DNA from: Porticoccaceae bacterium
Lineage (GTDB): Bacteria > Pseudomonadota > Gammaproteobacteria > Pseudomonadales > Porticoccaceae
Direction of reading: 5' to 3'
Length of the DNA stretch: 13,151 nucleotides
Assembly: GCA_019090225.1 (NCBI GenBank)
Contig: JAHRWI010000086.1
Span: 1-13,151, forward strand
The notes beneath the pieces were generated by a model. The model did no database searches and had not been told where the DNA came from. It saw only the letters and a program-made list of their open reading frames with translations. Shown here piece by piece: positions 1-8,373 of this stretch. The translations under genes were made by a program, and so were the position numbers. Within the stretch, counting starts at the first letter, position 1. Each line of letters opens with the position of its first letter.

Positions 1-1071
1 GAATTGGTTGGCGTGATGAAAGATCTGGATGCCGGTATTTTCGAAATTGCTAATGAAGAAGTGGGCCGCGATCCAAAAAATCAACGTGAATACCACGAAC
101 GCTTACGCGACCTCGCTGTTGATTCTGGTCGTCCGGTGACCTATGGCATGTTTGGCAGTAGGCGTGCCCCCGACGTATGGCCACAGTATTTTGACTTGCT
201 GGAGGAAACCGCTCAGGCGGGTGGCAAAATGTTTATTCAGGTGCACAGCCGCGCGCTCAATGTCTTGATGTCTTTTGAAACCCGTATGCCTTTCGATAAC
301 TATCCAGTCTGGAAAGAAATGCGCAAAAAATCGCTGGCAGAACAGGAAGCCGCCCTACGTGATCCCGAGATGAAAGCGGCGCTCATTGCCTCGGCGAAAG
401 GCGATAGCCCCGACCCCAAAAAAGCCGCTGGTCCCGAAATTCGTCGCCCCGACTATAACTGGTTGCTGGTGATGGATAGTATCGCAGGCCTGCATAAAAC
501 CGTTGCCGAACTAGCCGAGGAAAGGGGCAAAGATCCTGTCGAAGTCATGATAGATGTGGTCCTGGAAAATGATATGAAAGTATTCTTCCGTCAGCCAATC
601 TTCAACGAAGATCAGGATAATGTTCTGACAATGATGAAGCACCCTCGCTCGGTGGTGACTTTTTCTGATTCCGGTGCTCACGTGTCACAGATTATGGATT
701 CGTCCCTGCAAACTCACGTACTGTCTCACTGGGTTCGTGAAAAAAATGCTTTCTCACTGGAAGATGCCGTTCATATGCTCACCGCTCAACCTGCCAAAGC
801 CTGGGGCTTTATTGATCGCGGCTTGCTGAAAGAAGGTATGGCCGCTGATGTGATTGTCTTTGATGCTGATAAGGTTGCCCCTACGATGCCAGAGGTGAAA
901 CACGACCTTCCTGCTGGAGCCAGACGACTGGTGCAAAAAGCTGAGGGTATATCCATCACCATCGTTAATGGCGAAGTACTGATGCGCGATGGCGAACACA
1001 CCGGCGCTTACCCCGGTAAACTGTTACGTGGCCCACTGGCAGAAAACTCTGAGGTAAGTGCCGTCGCATAG
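1..1071 (+). CDS. Amidohydrolase family 3 protein, N-acyl-D-amino-acid deacylase-like (5' end missing)
   Basis: The reading frame is open from the first base, so the gene starts left of the window. The first in-frame TTG at position 4 is inside the protein, not a start. The 356 visible residues are the C-terminal part of an amidohydrolase-3 (urease superfamily) enzyme. A SDSGAH motif lies around frame residue 222; its Asp is the metal/catalytic residue in D-aminoacylase relatives. Near the end, PAKAWGFIDRGLLKEGMAAD followed by VIVFD is the typical return to the small beta-sandwich domain. Family members hydrolyse N-acyl-D-amino acids or related amides in the cytosol. The metal ligands of the N-terminal half cannot be checked. 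The exact substrate is unknown; proximity to an acyl-CoA dehydrogenase hints at a broader catabolic role. A probable terminator follows the stop codon. Confidence 0.85.
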   Translation, partial: ELVGVMKDLDAGIFEIANEEVGRDPKNQREYHERLRDLAVDSGRPVTYGMFGSRRAPDVWPQYFDLLEETAQAGGKMFIQVHSRALNVLMSFETRMPFDNYPVWKEMRKKSLAEQEAALRDPEMKAALIASAKGDSPDPKKAAGPEIRRPDYNWLLVMDSIAGLHKTVAELAEERGKDPVEVMIDVVLENDMKVFFRQPIFNEDQDNVLTMMKHPRSVVTFSDSGAHVSQIMDSSLQTHVLSHWVREKNAFSLEDAVHMLTAQPAKAWGFIDRGLLKEGMAADVIVFDADKVAPTMPEVKHDLPAGARRLVQKAEGISITIVNGEVLMRDGEHTGAYPGKLLRGPLAENSEVSAVA

Positions 1072-1119
1072 TTAGCCTAATATATAGACTGCCCAGTATG
1101 GCGGTGTGGTTTTATAAAG

Positions 1120-1149
1120 GCCGTTTTCATAAATTGAAGCGGCTTTTTT
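1120..1149 (+). terminator. Probable rho-independent terminator after the amidohydrolase gene
   Basis: GCCG (1120-1123) pairs with CGGC (1140-1143), followed by six T (1144-1149). The preceding AAAG can extend the stem by pairing with the T tract. The stem is short and the loop long (16 nt, with an internal TTC/GAA pairing), so strength is uncertain. Its place about 50 bp after the stop codon fits. Confidence 0.5.
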
Positions 1150-1277
1150 AATGGTGTTCCGTTTAAGACTCGGTCAATGTGGCGCTTATCTTTGTGTGTT
1201 TTACGAACCAGGTTTACCCGCCAGCCGAAAATAGCGATACTCAATAACAACGTTAAAAAGATTAAAGGAGCATATTC

Positions 1278-2372
1278 ATGGAGTTTGGTCTGTCGGAAGA
1301 ACAAGGCATTTTACAGGATTCAGTACGCCGCTTATTCGAGGAGGAGTCACCTCTTGATAAAGTACGCGAAATTGCCGAAACGGGTACCGGTTTTGACGCC
1401 GACTTGTGGCAGTCTTTTATTGAGCTAGGCATTGTCGGAGCGATTATTCCTGAACAATACGGCGGCTCCAATATGAACTTCTTTGACGCCTTTATTATTC
1501 TCGAAGCTGCTGGCCGTTGCACCGCACCAGCACCTTTATTAGGCACCATGGTGATGGCGCCAATTGCCTTGTTAGGGGCTGGAAGTGAGGAGCAAAAAGA
1601 TCGTTATTTACCGCAGTTCGCCAGTGGCGAATGCAAGGTCGGTATTGCCATGACAGAAGTGGTTAACCGCCGGGAAGATGCGGGACTCAAGCTCGAAGGA
1701 AATGCCTTGAGTGGCAAAGCCTTATTTGTCATCGACGCAGGTGTCGCTGATTTATTTATGGTAGCAATAGGCGATGATACTTTGGTCCTGGTTAGCAGTG
1801 AAGCGGCTGGCTTGGGCGTTAAAACGCTGCCCACGGTGGATAAAACCCGTTGTATTGCCGAACTGGTATTTGATAATGTCGAAGTAGAGATTGTCGGCAG
1901 TGTCGGTGGCGGGGCTGCGGCCATTATCAAAATACTCGACGCTGGACGCATTGCCTTAGCTGCTGAGACCCTGGGTGCAGCCGATGTGATGGTTGAAAAA
2001 GCCATTGCCTACGCCCAGGAGCGGGAGCAATTTAACCGTCCCATTGGTACCTTTCAGGCGGTTAAACACATGTGTGCCGACATGGTGGCTGAATTGGAAC
2101 CTGCCCGCTCTTTGATCTGGTACGCCGCCCACGCTCATGACTTTGTCCCGGAGGATTCTCGCTTGATGGCCTGCCATGCCAAAGCCCATATGGCTGAAGT
2201 AGGCAGCGTTGTAGCAAAAACCGCTGTTGAGGTACATGGGGGGATGGGTTTTACCGACCTAATGGGCTTGCATTACTGGTTTAAACGGATTGGTTTGAAT
2301 CGGCAGTTGCTAGGCGGTCCAGAACAAGTACGTCATGAAGCGGCTATTGTTCAGGAATGGATTGCAGCGTGA
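1278..2372 (+). CDS. Acyl-CoA dehydrogenase
   Basis: This 364-residue flavoprotein of the acyl-CoA dehydrogenase family oxidises an acyl-CoA thioester at the alpha-beta bond with FAD, passing electrons to ETF. The N-terminal helical domain starts with the typical FGLSEEQ pattern. A middle beta-domain covers about residues 120-225. The C-terminal helical domain has the FAD-contacting REQFNRPIGTFQ segment (about 249-260) and VHGGMGFT (about 318-325). The usual C-terminal catalytic-Glu motif YEGT is absent. This is common in the shorter dehydrogenases of steroid/bile-acid or CaiA-like pathways, where the base lies elsewhere or partners form heteromers. The start is firm: ATG 1278 follows AAAGGAG at 1264-1270. 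The substrate cannot be told from sequence. Confidence 0.92.
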   Translation: MEFGLSEEQGILQDSVRRLFEEESPLDKVREIAETGTGFDADLWQSFIELGIVGAIIPEQYGGSNMNFFDAFIILEAAGRCTAPAPLLGTMVMAPIALLGAGSEEQKDRYLPQFASGECKVGIAMTEVVNRREDAGLKLEGNALSGKALFVIDAGVADLFMVAIGDDTLVLVSSEAAGLGVKTLPTVDKTRCIAELVFDNVEVEIVGSVGGGAAAIIKILDAGRIALAAETLGAADVMVEKAIAYAQEREQFNRPIGTFQAVKHMCADMVAELEPARSLIWYAAHAHDFVPEDSRLMACHAKAHMAEVGSVVAKTAVEVHGGMGFTDLMGLHYWFKRIGLNRQLLGGPEQVRHEAAIVQEWIAA

Positions 2373-2459
2373 CGATTTATCGAATCTACTTTAGCTAAGT
2401 TTATTCACTTGGGGCGGGTGCAAATCTCTACTTATCTTGCCTCGTAAGGAGGGCTGGAA

Positions 2460-3176
2460 ATGGAAAAAAATAAATACCCTCCGGCTTATCCCCATGATGC
2501 CATTGCCGAATTATTCCCTGATGTGTTTTGGGTTCATGGCAGCATTAAAATGGCCCCTGGCTTGCGCATAAACAGAAATATGCTGGTTGTCAGGAATGGC
2601 TCCGAGCTGATATTGGTTAATCCGGTACGATTAAACGATGTTGAAGAGAGTAAACTTCTCGAACTTGGCTCGATTAAACATGTTGTCCGCCTGGGCGATT
2701 TTCATGGACTGGACGACGCTTACTATGTCGATACCTTCAACGCTGAATTTTGGTGTCAGACAGGGCAGTTAACGTATACCTCTCCGAGCCCCGATCATGT
2801 TATTTCTGAAGCTGTGGCACCGCCGATTGAAGACGCAGGGTTTTTTGTTTTTTCTTCCACTACCGTTCCCGAAGCAGCGTTGTTGTTGAAGGATAAGCGT
2901 CTATTGATTACTACCGATGCCATTCAATACTATACCGAATGGACCCGCACTTCGTTATTAGCTCGCCTAATGTTGCCCTTGCTCGGTTTTAAAAAAGATT
3001 TAATTATTGGCCCGCCCTGGTTAAAAAAGGTCACCCCAAAGGGTGGTTCTATGTGCGGTGATTTTGAACGGTTATTAGAACTTGAGTTTGACCATTTAAT
3101 TGCAGCGCATGGTTCATTACTTCGTGATAATGCAAAGTCACGGCTTAAAGAAGTGGTAAATAACAGGTTTCACTAG
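2460..3176 (+). CDS. Metallo-beta-lactamase-fold-like protein (DUF4336-type) of unknown function
   Basis: This 238-residue protein is preceded by a very strong Shine-Dalgarno sequence (TAAGGAGG, 2445-2452), making ATG 2460 a firm start. The layout recalls DUF4336/MBL-fold proteins: an N-terminal strand region (VFWVHGSIK, then MLVVRNGSELILVNPV), a central LGDFHGLDD segment, LLITTDAIQYY, and a C-terminal LIAAHG that matches the last histidine strand of the fold. The canonical HxHxDH zinc motif is not present. Some metal-type residues remain (His and two Asp in FHGLDD, Asp in TTDAIQ, His in AAHG). It may be a degenerate or differently metallated hydrolase. No signal peptide is visible. It lies 87 bp after the acyl-CoA dehydrogenase on the same strand and could be co-transcribed, but no functional link is shown. 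Confidence 0.7.
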   Translation: MEKNKYPPAYPHDAIAELFPDVFWVHGSIKMAPGLRINRNMLVVRNGSELILVNPVRLNDVEESKLLELGSIKHVVRLGDFHGLDDAYYVDTFNAEFWCQTGQLTYTSPSPDHVISEAVAPPIEDAGFFVFSSTTVPEAALLLKDKRLLITTDAIQYYTEWTRTSLLARLMLPLLGFKKDLIIGPPWLKKVTPKGGSMCGDFERLLELEFDHLIAAHGSLLRDNAKSRLKEVVNNRFH

Positions 3177-3187
3177 TAAGCGGGTAA

Positions 3188-3207
3188 CTTAACTACTAAT
3201 CGTTAAG
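3188..3207. repeat. Inverted repeat at the convergent gene junction
   Basis: CTTAAC (3188-3193) and GTTAAG (3202-3207) form perfect 6-bp arms around an 8-bp spacer. It lies 12 bp after the stop codon at 3176, between convergent genes. It could be a weak bidirectional terminator, but there is no strong T tract and the stem is AT-rich. Confidence 0.35.
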
Positions 3208-3253
3208 CATTAGAATCAGGATTAGCAGATTCACTGTAGTTGATATTTGATGT

Positions 3254-4237
3254 CTAATTTTCTTCTGGAATGTTAGGAATACTATTAGCATATCGCTCGG
3301 TAATGGCGTAAATACCAAATTGTGGCACCCAATGCCCGTAGCGCAGGTAATCATCTTTAATGTTTTTGGGTAGATTGAAATTGTGCCGTATGTGTACCTC
3401 GTATGCGTCAAGGTACCGCTGTTTTCCGGTTGTCTCATACAGTGACGAAAGTGCCCAGGCCCGCGAATAATTGATACTCAGGTGGTGATTGCTCTGCAGA
3501 TGTTTTATTGGTTTCAATTGTTCATCGCTGATGGGGCGGGCAGCTAACAAGGTGTGCAGGCGGTCATGCATATCCATCTGCTGGAGCAGATGCAGGTAAT
3601 TCCCATAAACAGAAAAAAATCCCGGTTCACTATCATTGCCAAAATCCGGGGCGTCGATCGCACTGTCAGCTATTCTTTTACGCAACATAATAATGCGCTT
3701 TGTTTCGCCCACATGCTGGTAATAACGAAACAATCGGAGATATGCCCAGCTCTGATTATCGTATTCACCAATGTGTGGATTGAAAACTTTATTGCCCAAA
3801 TATTCAAATAACGATTCGGCGACTTCATCGGCCATTGCTCGATAAGTCTTCGAGCCCGTCGCTTTCTCGTATTCTTCCATAAGTAATAGAAACCATGCTC
3901 GCCCATATGGCATTTCAAAACCAGGACGCTCATTGAGCAGCGCGCGCTCCAGGGCCATAGCCTCTGCGTTCATAGAGTCTTTAACAAGACGCAGCCAGCG
4001 GTGATTGTTGGTCGTTCGGGATAAACGCAGCAGAGCCCAGTGTCCGTGGGTGGCGGAATGCCAGTCAATACAACCGTGAAAGACAGGGTGGTTTGTATCT
4101 TTGCGTTGTACGCAACTTGCTATGTCGGGTGCAAGGGCATTCAGATACAGATGTTGATAATTAGGGGCCGTGTCATTACTCATTGCCATCGGCATCCACG
4201 ACAGCCAGATTAAAATGATATTGCGCAACATGCCCAT
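3254..4237 (-). CDS. DUF2891-type protein, probably exported
   Basis: The 327-residue protein matches the DUF2891 pattern as I remember it: HPVFHGCIDWHSATHGHWAL early (about residues 50-70), then ERPGFEMPYGRAWFLLL (about 104-120), with many His, Trp and Tyr residues and helical stretches suggesting an alpha/alpha barrel. The biochemical role of the family is unknown to me; the conserved DWHS and HGHW residues look like an active site. The N-terminus has a short hydrophobic stretch (IILIWLSWMPMAMS) that could be a signal peptide cleaved near residue 20, implying periplasmic location. The start at ATG 4235-4237 is 5 bp after the stop of the upstream minus-strand gene, so the two are probably one operon and may be translationally coupled. 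Confidence 0.75.
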   Translation of the reverse strand: MGMLRNIILIWLSWMPMAMSNDTAPNYQHLYLNALAPDIASCVQRKDTNHPVFHGCIDWHSATHGHWALLRLSRTTNNHRWLRLVKDSMNAEAMALERALLNERPGFEMPYGRAWFLLLMEEYEKATGSKTYRAMADEVAESLFEYLGNKVFNPHIGEYDNQSWAYLRLFRYYQHVGETKRIIMLRKRIADSAIDAPDFGNDSEPGFFSVYGNYLHLLQQMDMHDRLHTLLAARPISDEQLKPIKHLQSNHHLSINYSRAWALSSLYETTGKQRYLDAYEVHIRHNFNLPKNIKDDYLRYGHWVPQFGIYAITERYANSIPNIPEEN

Positions 4238-4242
4238 AGTGT

Positions 4243-4941
4243 CTAAAAGCGTGCAGACATATGTCCACCCATACTGACAACTTTATATTTCCCTCCCTCC
4301 TTATTCAGCTTGAAAATGCGCTCGTCATAACCGATATCCGACCGTTTCTGACTATTCCCCTGGATGGGTGAGTATCTGTAGCGGACATGCGCATCAGAGC
4401 CTTTAATGACTAATCTGTCTATACGTTCCATTACAAAGGTTTTGGCCCACTGACTTTTCTTGTTGTAGTACTGCATAATCCCGTGTTTTAGTTCGCTTAC
4501 CGCAATCCGCTCTTTCAAAATGCGTTCTGTCTCTCTTTGAGAGGCTTTGAGCTTCTCGGTCATAGCGCGTTGTTTTTCTAGCTCGGCTTCAACGTCGCTG
4601 TCAGTTTCGCCGCTCTCAGCACCTTTGTTGATGACCATCTCTTTATGCACGGACTCCTTAATGAGCCGCTGTAGGTGTTCTATATCACTTTTTAGTTCGA
4701 CAGTAGGAACGTTACCGCTTATCAACGTTCCCTGTAGCGTTTCTGGCTTAGCCGCAGGAATGAGTATGCCTCCTAGTAACAGGAAGCCACCAATAATACC
4801 CGCCCATTTCTGACGTTCTGGTGGTACATTGATTTTTCCGACCACGCTGCCAGCGACTGCCAGTAAAAGAAAAAGTATGCCTGCGATGGTCAGCAAGGTG
4901 GATTGAGGTGTGGAGAGGATTGTACTGAAGGCACTGTCCAT
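4243..4941 (-). CDS. Membrane protein with two transmembrane segments and a coiled coil, unknown function
   Basis: I do not recognise this 232-residue protein. It has two hydrophobic helices near the N-terminus (about residues 16-36 and 46-63), joined by a short basic loop with PPERQKW. A long charged helical region follows (about 80-150; for example EAELEKQRAMTEKLKAS and ETERILKERIAVSELKH) and probably forms a coiled coil. A C-terminal beta-rich domain of about 70 residues ends HMSARF. The C-terminal domain may lie in cytosol or periplasm; topology is not settled. ATG 4941 is preceded by GGA about 10 bases upstream. On the minus strand a perfect TATAAT (4959-4964) could be a -10 element, but no good -35 is seen. 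It is first in a two-gene unit with the DUF2891 gene. Confidence 0.7.
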   Translation of the reverse strand: MDSAFSTILSTPQSTLLTIAGILFLLLAVAGSVVGKINVPPERQKWAGIIGGFLLLGGILIPAAKPETLQGTLISGNVPTVELKSDIEHLQRLIKESVHKEMVINKGAESGETDSDVEAELEKQRAMTEKLKASQRETERILKERIAVSELKHGIMQYYNKKSQWAKTFVMERIDRLVIKGSDAHVRYRYSPIQGNSQKRSDIGYDERIFKLNKEGGKYKVVSMGGHMSARF

Positions 4942-4958
4942 TGCTTAGGTTCCGCTAC

Positions 4959-4964
4959 ATTATA
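4959..4964 (-). promoter_or_regulatory. Possible -10 element for the membrane protein/DUF2891 unit
   Basis: Read on the minus strand this is TATAAT, an exact sigma70 -10 hexamer, 17 bases before the start codon at 4941. No convincing -35 lies 16-18 bp further upstream, so this is only a candidate. Confidence 0.3.
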
Positions 4965-7900
4965 GTGATGCTGATTGTACGCCGGGTCTTATATTGTCTC
5001 TAGTGTTAGCTTCGTTGTGTTGAAAGCGATGATCTAGATGATACGCAGGTGCACACATTCTATTATTCGTACAAACACCGTCACTCTTGCTGAGGGATCA
5101 TAAAGTTTAATGAAAATCCCGCGACTTGATAGCCAACTCATCCAATACATGGCTATGGTCAATCAACTCTCCAGCAATCACATGAATGACTTCGTTTTTA
5201 CATTCCATCACGCCTTTTACCAGTAGTAATTTGCTGCTCAACAGGGCCTGGCGAAAACGCTGTTGTAGATCTTTCCAGACAATGACGTTGATATTACCGG
5301 TTTCATCTTCCAGTGTGAGAAAGACCACGCCAGAAGCGGTGCCGGGGCGTTGGCGACCGGTGACCAGGCCGGCGACACGGACGAAGCGGTTGGTGTTTAA
5401 GCCTTTTAAATCGACATAGCGCTTGCAGGTATTAAAGGCCGGATAATCTCGAAGCAGGGCCATGGGGTGACTGCCCAGGGTCAGCCCAGTGCTTCGGTAA
5501 TCGGCCAGCATGTCATCGGTAGCGCTGGGCGCGGGCAGCTGGATGAGCTCGGTAGCTTCAGTTTTACTAAGGGCCTCAGGCTTGCTAAGGGCTTTAGTCG
5601 TCAGGGTTTCGTCCTCTTCTTGTTGTCTTTTATCCAGTAAGGGCCGTTCCGGTTCGATGCCTAATATTTGCCAGTGAGCCTGGTGTCGGTGGGGGCTGAA
5701 TGCCTGCAATGCATTGGCGTTGGCGAGGGCTTCACGGTCTTTTTTGTTGAGCCGAGAGCGGCGCACCAGATCATTCAGATTCGTAAAATGGCGCTGCTTT
5801 CGTGCCTTATCTATTCGCTCTGCGCCGGTCGGTGTTAAACCTTTAACCAGGCGTAACCCGAGCCGCAAAGCGGGTTGTTCGGCTGCTGTAACAGTTTCAG
5901 TGGCTAGTTCAAGGGTATGATCCCAGTGGCTATACACGACATTCACTGGGTGAATCGTGATGCCATGGCGTCGGGCATCCTGTATTAATTGAGATGGCGA
6001 ATAAAAGCCCATGGGCTGGCTGTTTAATAACGCACAATAAAAAGCCGCCGGATGATGACATTTCATCCAGGAGGAAACATAGGCCAGTAAGGCAAAACTA
6101 GCAGAGTGAGATTCCGGAAAACCATAACCACCAAAGCCTTTGATTTGTTCAAACAGACGATGGGCGAAGTCCTCGCTATAACCACGCGCCAGCATGCCAT
6201 TAACTAGCTTCGTTTCGAACCTCATTAGATTGCCATTCTTGCCCCAGCTGGCCATGGCGCGACGTAGTTGGTCAGCTTCACCACCGCTAAAGCCAGCGGC
6301 AACCATGGCTAACTTGATGGCCTGCTCCTGAAAGATGGGAATACCCAGGGTACTTTTTAATACCTCTTTAATGGCTTCGCTGGGATAAGTGACCGCCTGG
6401 GGATTGGCGCGACGTTTTAAATAAGGATGCACCATATCGCCCTGAATGGGGCCAGGCCGGACAATGGCCACCTGAATCACCAGGTCGTAATAGCAGCGCG
6501 GACGCAGGCGCGGCAACATGGAGATCTGCGCGCGGGATTCCACCTGAAAGGTGCCGACGCTATCGCCCCTGCAAAGCATATCGTAGGTGGCGGTGTCGCC
6601 TTCAGGGATAGCCTGCATGGCGGTAACTGTAGCGCCGTAGCTGCGCATCAGATCAAAACATTTACGGATAGCGCTCAACATGCCGAGCGCAAGCACATCG
6701 ACTTTCATTAAGCCCAGTGCTTCGATGTCCTCCTTGTCCCATTGAATGACCGTGCGTTCGGGCATACTGGCATTTTCCACCGGCACCAGTTGGGTAATGG
6801 GCCCTTCGGTAATCACAAAGCCGCCGACATGCTGAGACAGGTGGCGGGGAAAGCCGAGTATTTCCTCTACTAGGCGCAGAAAATGCGTAGCCATGGTTTC
6901 GTGATTAGGCAGGTTATTTGCCTTAAAGCGCTGTTGCAGGTCGCCTTTGCGATCCCACCAGGCCAGGGATTTGGTTAGCTGCTCTATAAACAAAGGTGAT
7001 AAGCCCAGGGCCTTGCCGATATCGCGCACGGCGCTGCGTGTTCGGTAGGTAATCACCGTGGCTGCTAATGCCGCTCGTTCACGGGTGTATTTTTTGTAGA
7101 TATATTGAATGACTTCTTCGCGGCGCTCGTGCTCGAAATCCACATCGATATCTGGCGGCTCATCCCGTTCTTTGGAAATAAAGCGCTCGAACAATAATGA
7201 AACCCGAGTCGGTGAAACTTCAGTGATAAACAGGCAATAGCAGACCACTGAATTAGCTGCGGAGCCACGACCCTGGCAAAGAATCTGTCGGCTGCGGGCA
7301 AACTGCACGATGTCGTAGACCGTTAAAAAATAGTACTCATAGTCCATCTCCCGAATCAGCGAAAGCTCCCGCTCAACGGTGTTGATGACCTGATCGGGTA
7401 TGCCCTCAGGCCAGCGTTGTTTAGCGCCCGTCATGGTTAATTGCCGCAGATAAGCATGGGGTTTGGCGCCAGGAGGAACCACTTCACGGGGGTACTGATA
7501 ACGCAGCTCATCGAGAGAAAAATGGCAGCGCTGGCTAATAGTGAATGTCTCATCAAGTAGAGCCTGGGGATACAGGCGTTCAAGTTTGTTGATAGGTCGC
7601 AGGTAGCACTCGCTATTAATCTGCAGGCGGGTGCCAAGCTGATCGATACTGGTGTTGAGCCGGATGGCCGTGAGGGCATCCTGCAAAGGCTTGCGTTTTG
7701 CCGTATGCATATGCACGTTGCCACAGGCGACCATGGGCATATCCAGCTGTCGAGCCAGGGTGTAGTGTTGCAGGTAGCGATATTGTTCGTTGGCGGTGAG
7801 TGTCTGATTAAGACCTAGCCAGAGTCGGCCAGGAAATAAAGCCTTTAAAGATTTTCCCTGTGAGAGCATCTTCTGATTTGTTGTCATGGCAATGTGCTTA

Positions 7901-8047
7901 TCCGGGCAATGTGGCCATTCAGGCAACCAGATAGCCAAACAGTTTTTGCCAAATAAATTTAGGTCGCTAATGGCAACACGGTACTCGCCCTTGACGCTAC
8001 GCCGTCGCGCCAGACTAATCAGGGCTGATAACTCACCGTAGGCGGTT

Positions 8048-8058
8048 TTATCGGGCCA
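8048..8058 (-). other. Frameshift point in dnaE2
   Basis: On the minus strand, frame one reads GCC CGA TAA (Ala-Arg-stop). The downstream polymerase frame reads GAT AAA ACC (Asp-Lys-Thr). Other DnaE2 proteins, as remembered, have Ala-x-x-x-x-Gly/Ala-Tyr-Gly here, with four residues between Ala and the small residue. Re-reading from GAT restores that length (Ala-Arg-Asp-Lys-Thr-Ala-Tyr-Gly). The simplest reading is loss of two bases relative to an intact gene. Confidence 0.8.
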
Positions 8059-8077
8059 ATAAAACCAGCTTGATAGC

Positions 8078-8119
8078 ATTATCGTTATCGTTATCGTTGC
8101 CACTGTTATCAGTATTGTC
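8078..8119 (-). repeat. In-frame Asp/Asn microsatellite in the DnaE2 PHP domain
   Basis: ATCGTT is repeated three times exactly (8081-8098) and degenerately on both sides. On the coding strand it gives alternating Asp and Asn within DNTDNSGNDNDNDN, about residues 73-86 from GTG 8335. Typical DnaE2 proteins have a short loop between GSEF and the LVLLA strand, so this is probably an insertion. It lies about 20 bp before the frameshift. Confidence 0.8.
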
Positions 8120-8373
8120 TTCACCGTATTGAAAAATAAATTCACTACCGATAATAAGTTTCAGGCCATATTCCTTTGCAGCGACATGGGCCTTAACGAC
8201 GCCAACCAGTGAGCATTCATCGGTGATGGCGATGGCGTGATAATTCAGCTTTGCCGCCTGTGCTACCAACTCTTCCGGGCGGGATGCACCCCGTAGAAAA
8301 GTGAAATTGCTGAGGGCGTGAAGTTCTGCGTACACAGTATTAGATGTGATCGTAATGGCTGCCAAAAGCAGGG

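Larger units (their letters stand above)
5107..8335 (-). pseudogene. dnaE2: Error-prone DNA polymerase III alpha subunit DnaE2 (ImuC), interrupted by a frameshift
   Basis: The product is the SOS translesion polymerase of the ImuA-ImuB-DnaE2 mutasome. The N-terminal part (8335 down to about 8050) reads VYAELHALSNFTFLRGASRP and continues as the PHP domain to LVLLAR, where a stop appears (8048-8050). The rest continues in another frame from DKTAYGELSALISLARRR to a natural end, KSRDFH. Polymerase motifs are intact: GRGSAANS (7249-7272) and PDIDVDF with the catalytic aspartates (7135-7155). An OB-fold follows near the C-terminus (about 5280-5390). Rejoined, it is about 1,076 residues, normal for DnaE2. 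GTG 8335 gives the usual MYAELH start, but it lacks a Shine-Dalgarno; the frame stays open to GTG 8401, overlapping imuB. An Asp/Asn repeat lies just before the break. Sequencing error, true mutation or recoding cannot be separated here. Confidence 0.88.

Noticed and set aside
1077..1304. Minus-strand ORF of 75 residues between the first two genes
   Set aside because: It crosses the terminator and the start of the acyl-CoA dehydrogenase gene and shows no family features.
3188..3208. attC/attI-like pair ACTTAAC and GTTAAGC at the convergent junction
   Set aside because: Only 9 bp separate the boxes; there are no L boxes, no hairpin arms and no integrase nearby. More likely a chance or weak terminator repeat.
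8048..8058. Programmed ribosomal frameshifting in dnaE2 (CGA followed by the TAA stop)
   Set aside because: There is no internal Shine-Dalgarno, pseudoknot or known slippery heptamer. A +1 slip would also lose one residue relative to the family; a two-base deletion or read error is simpler.
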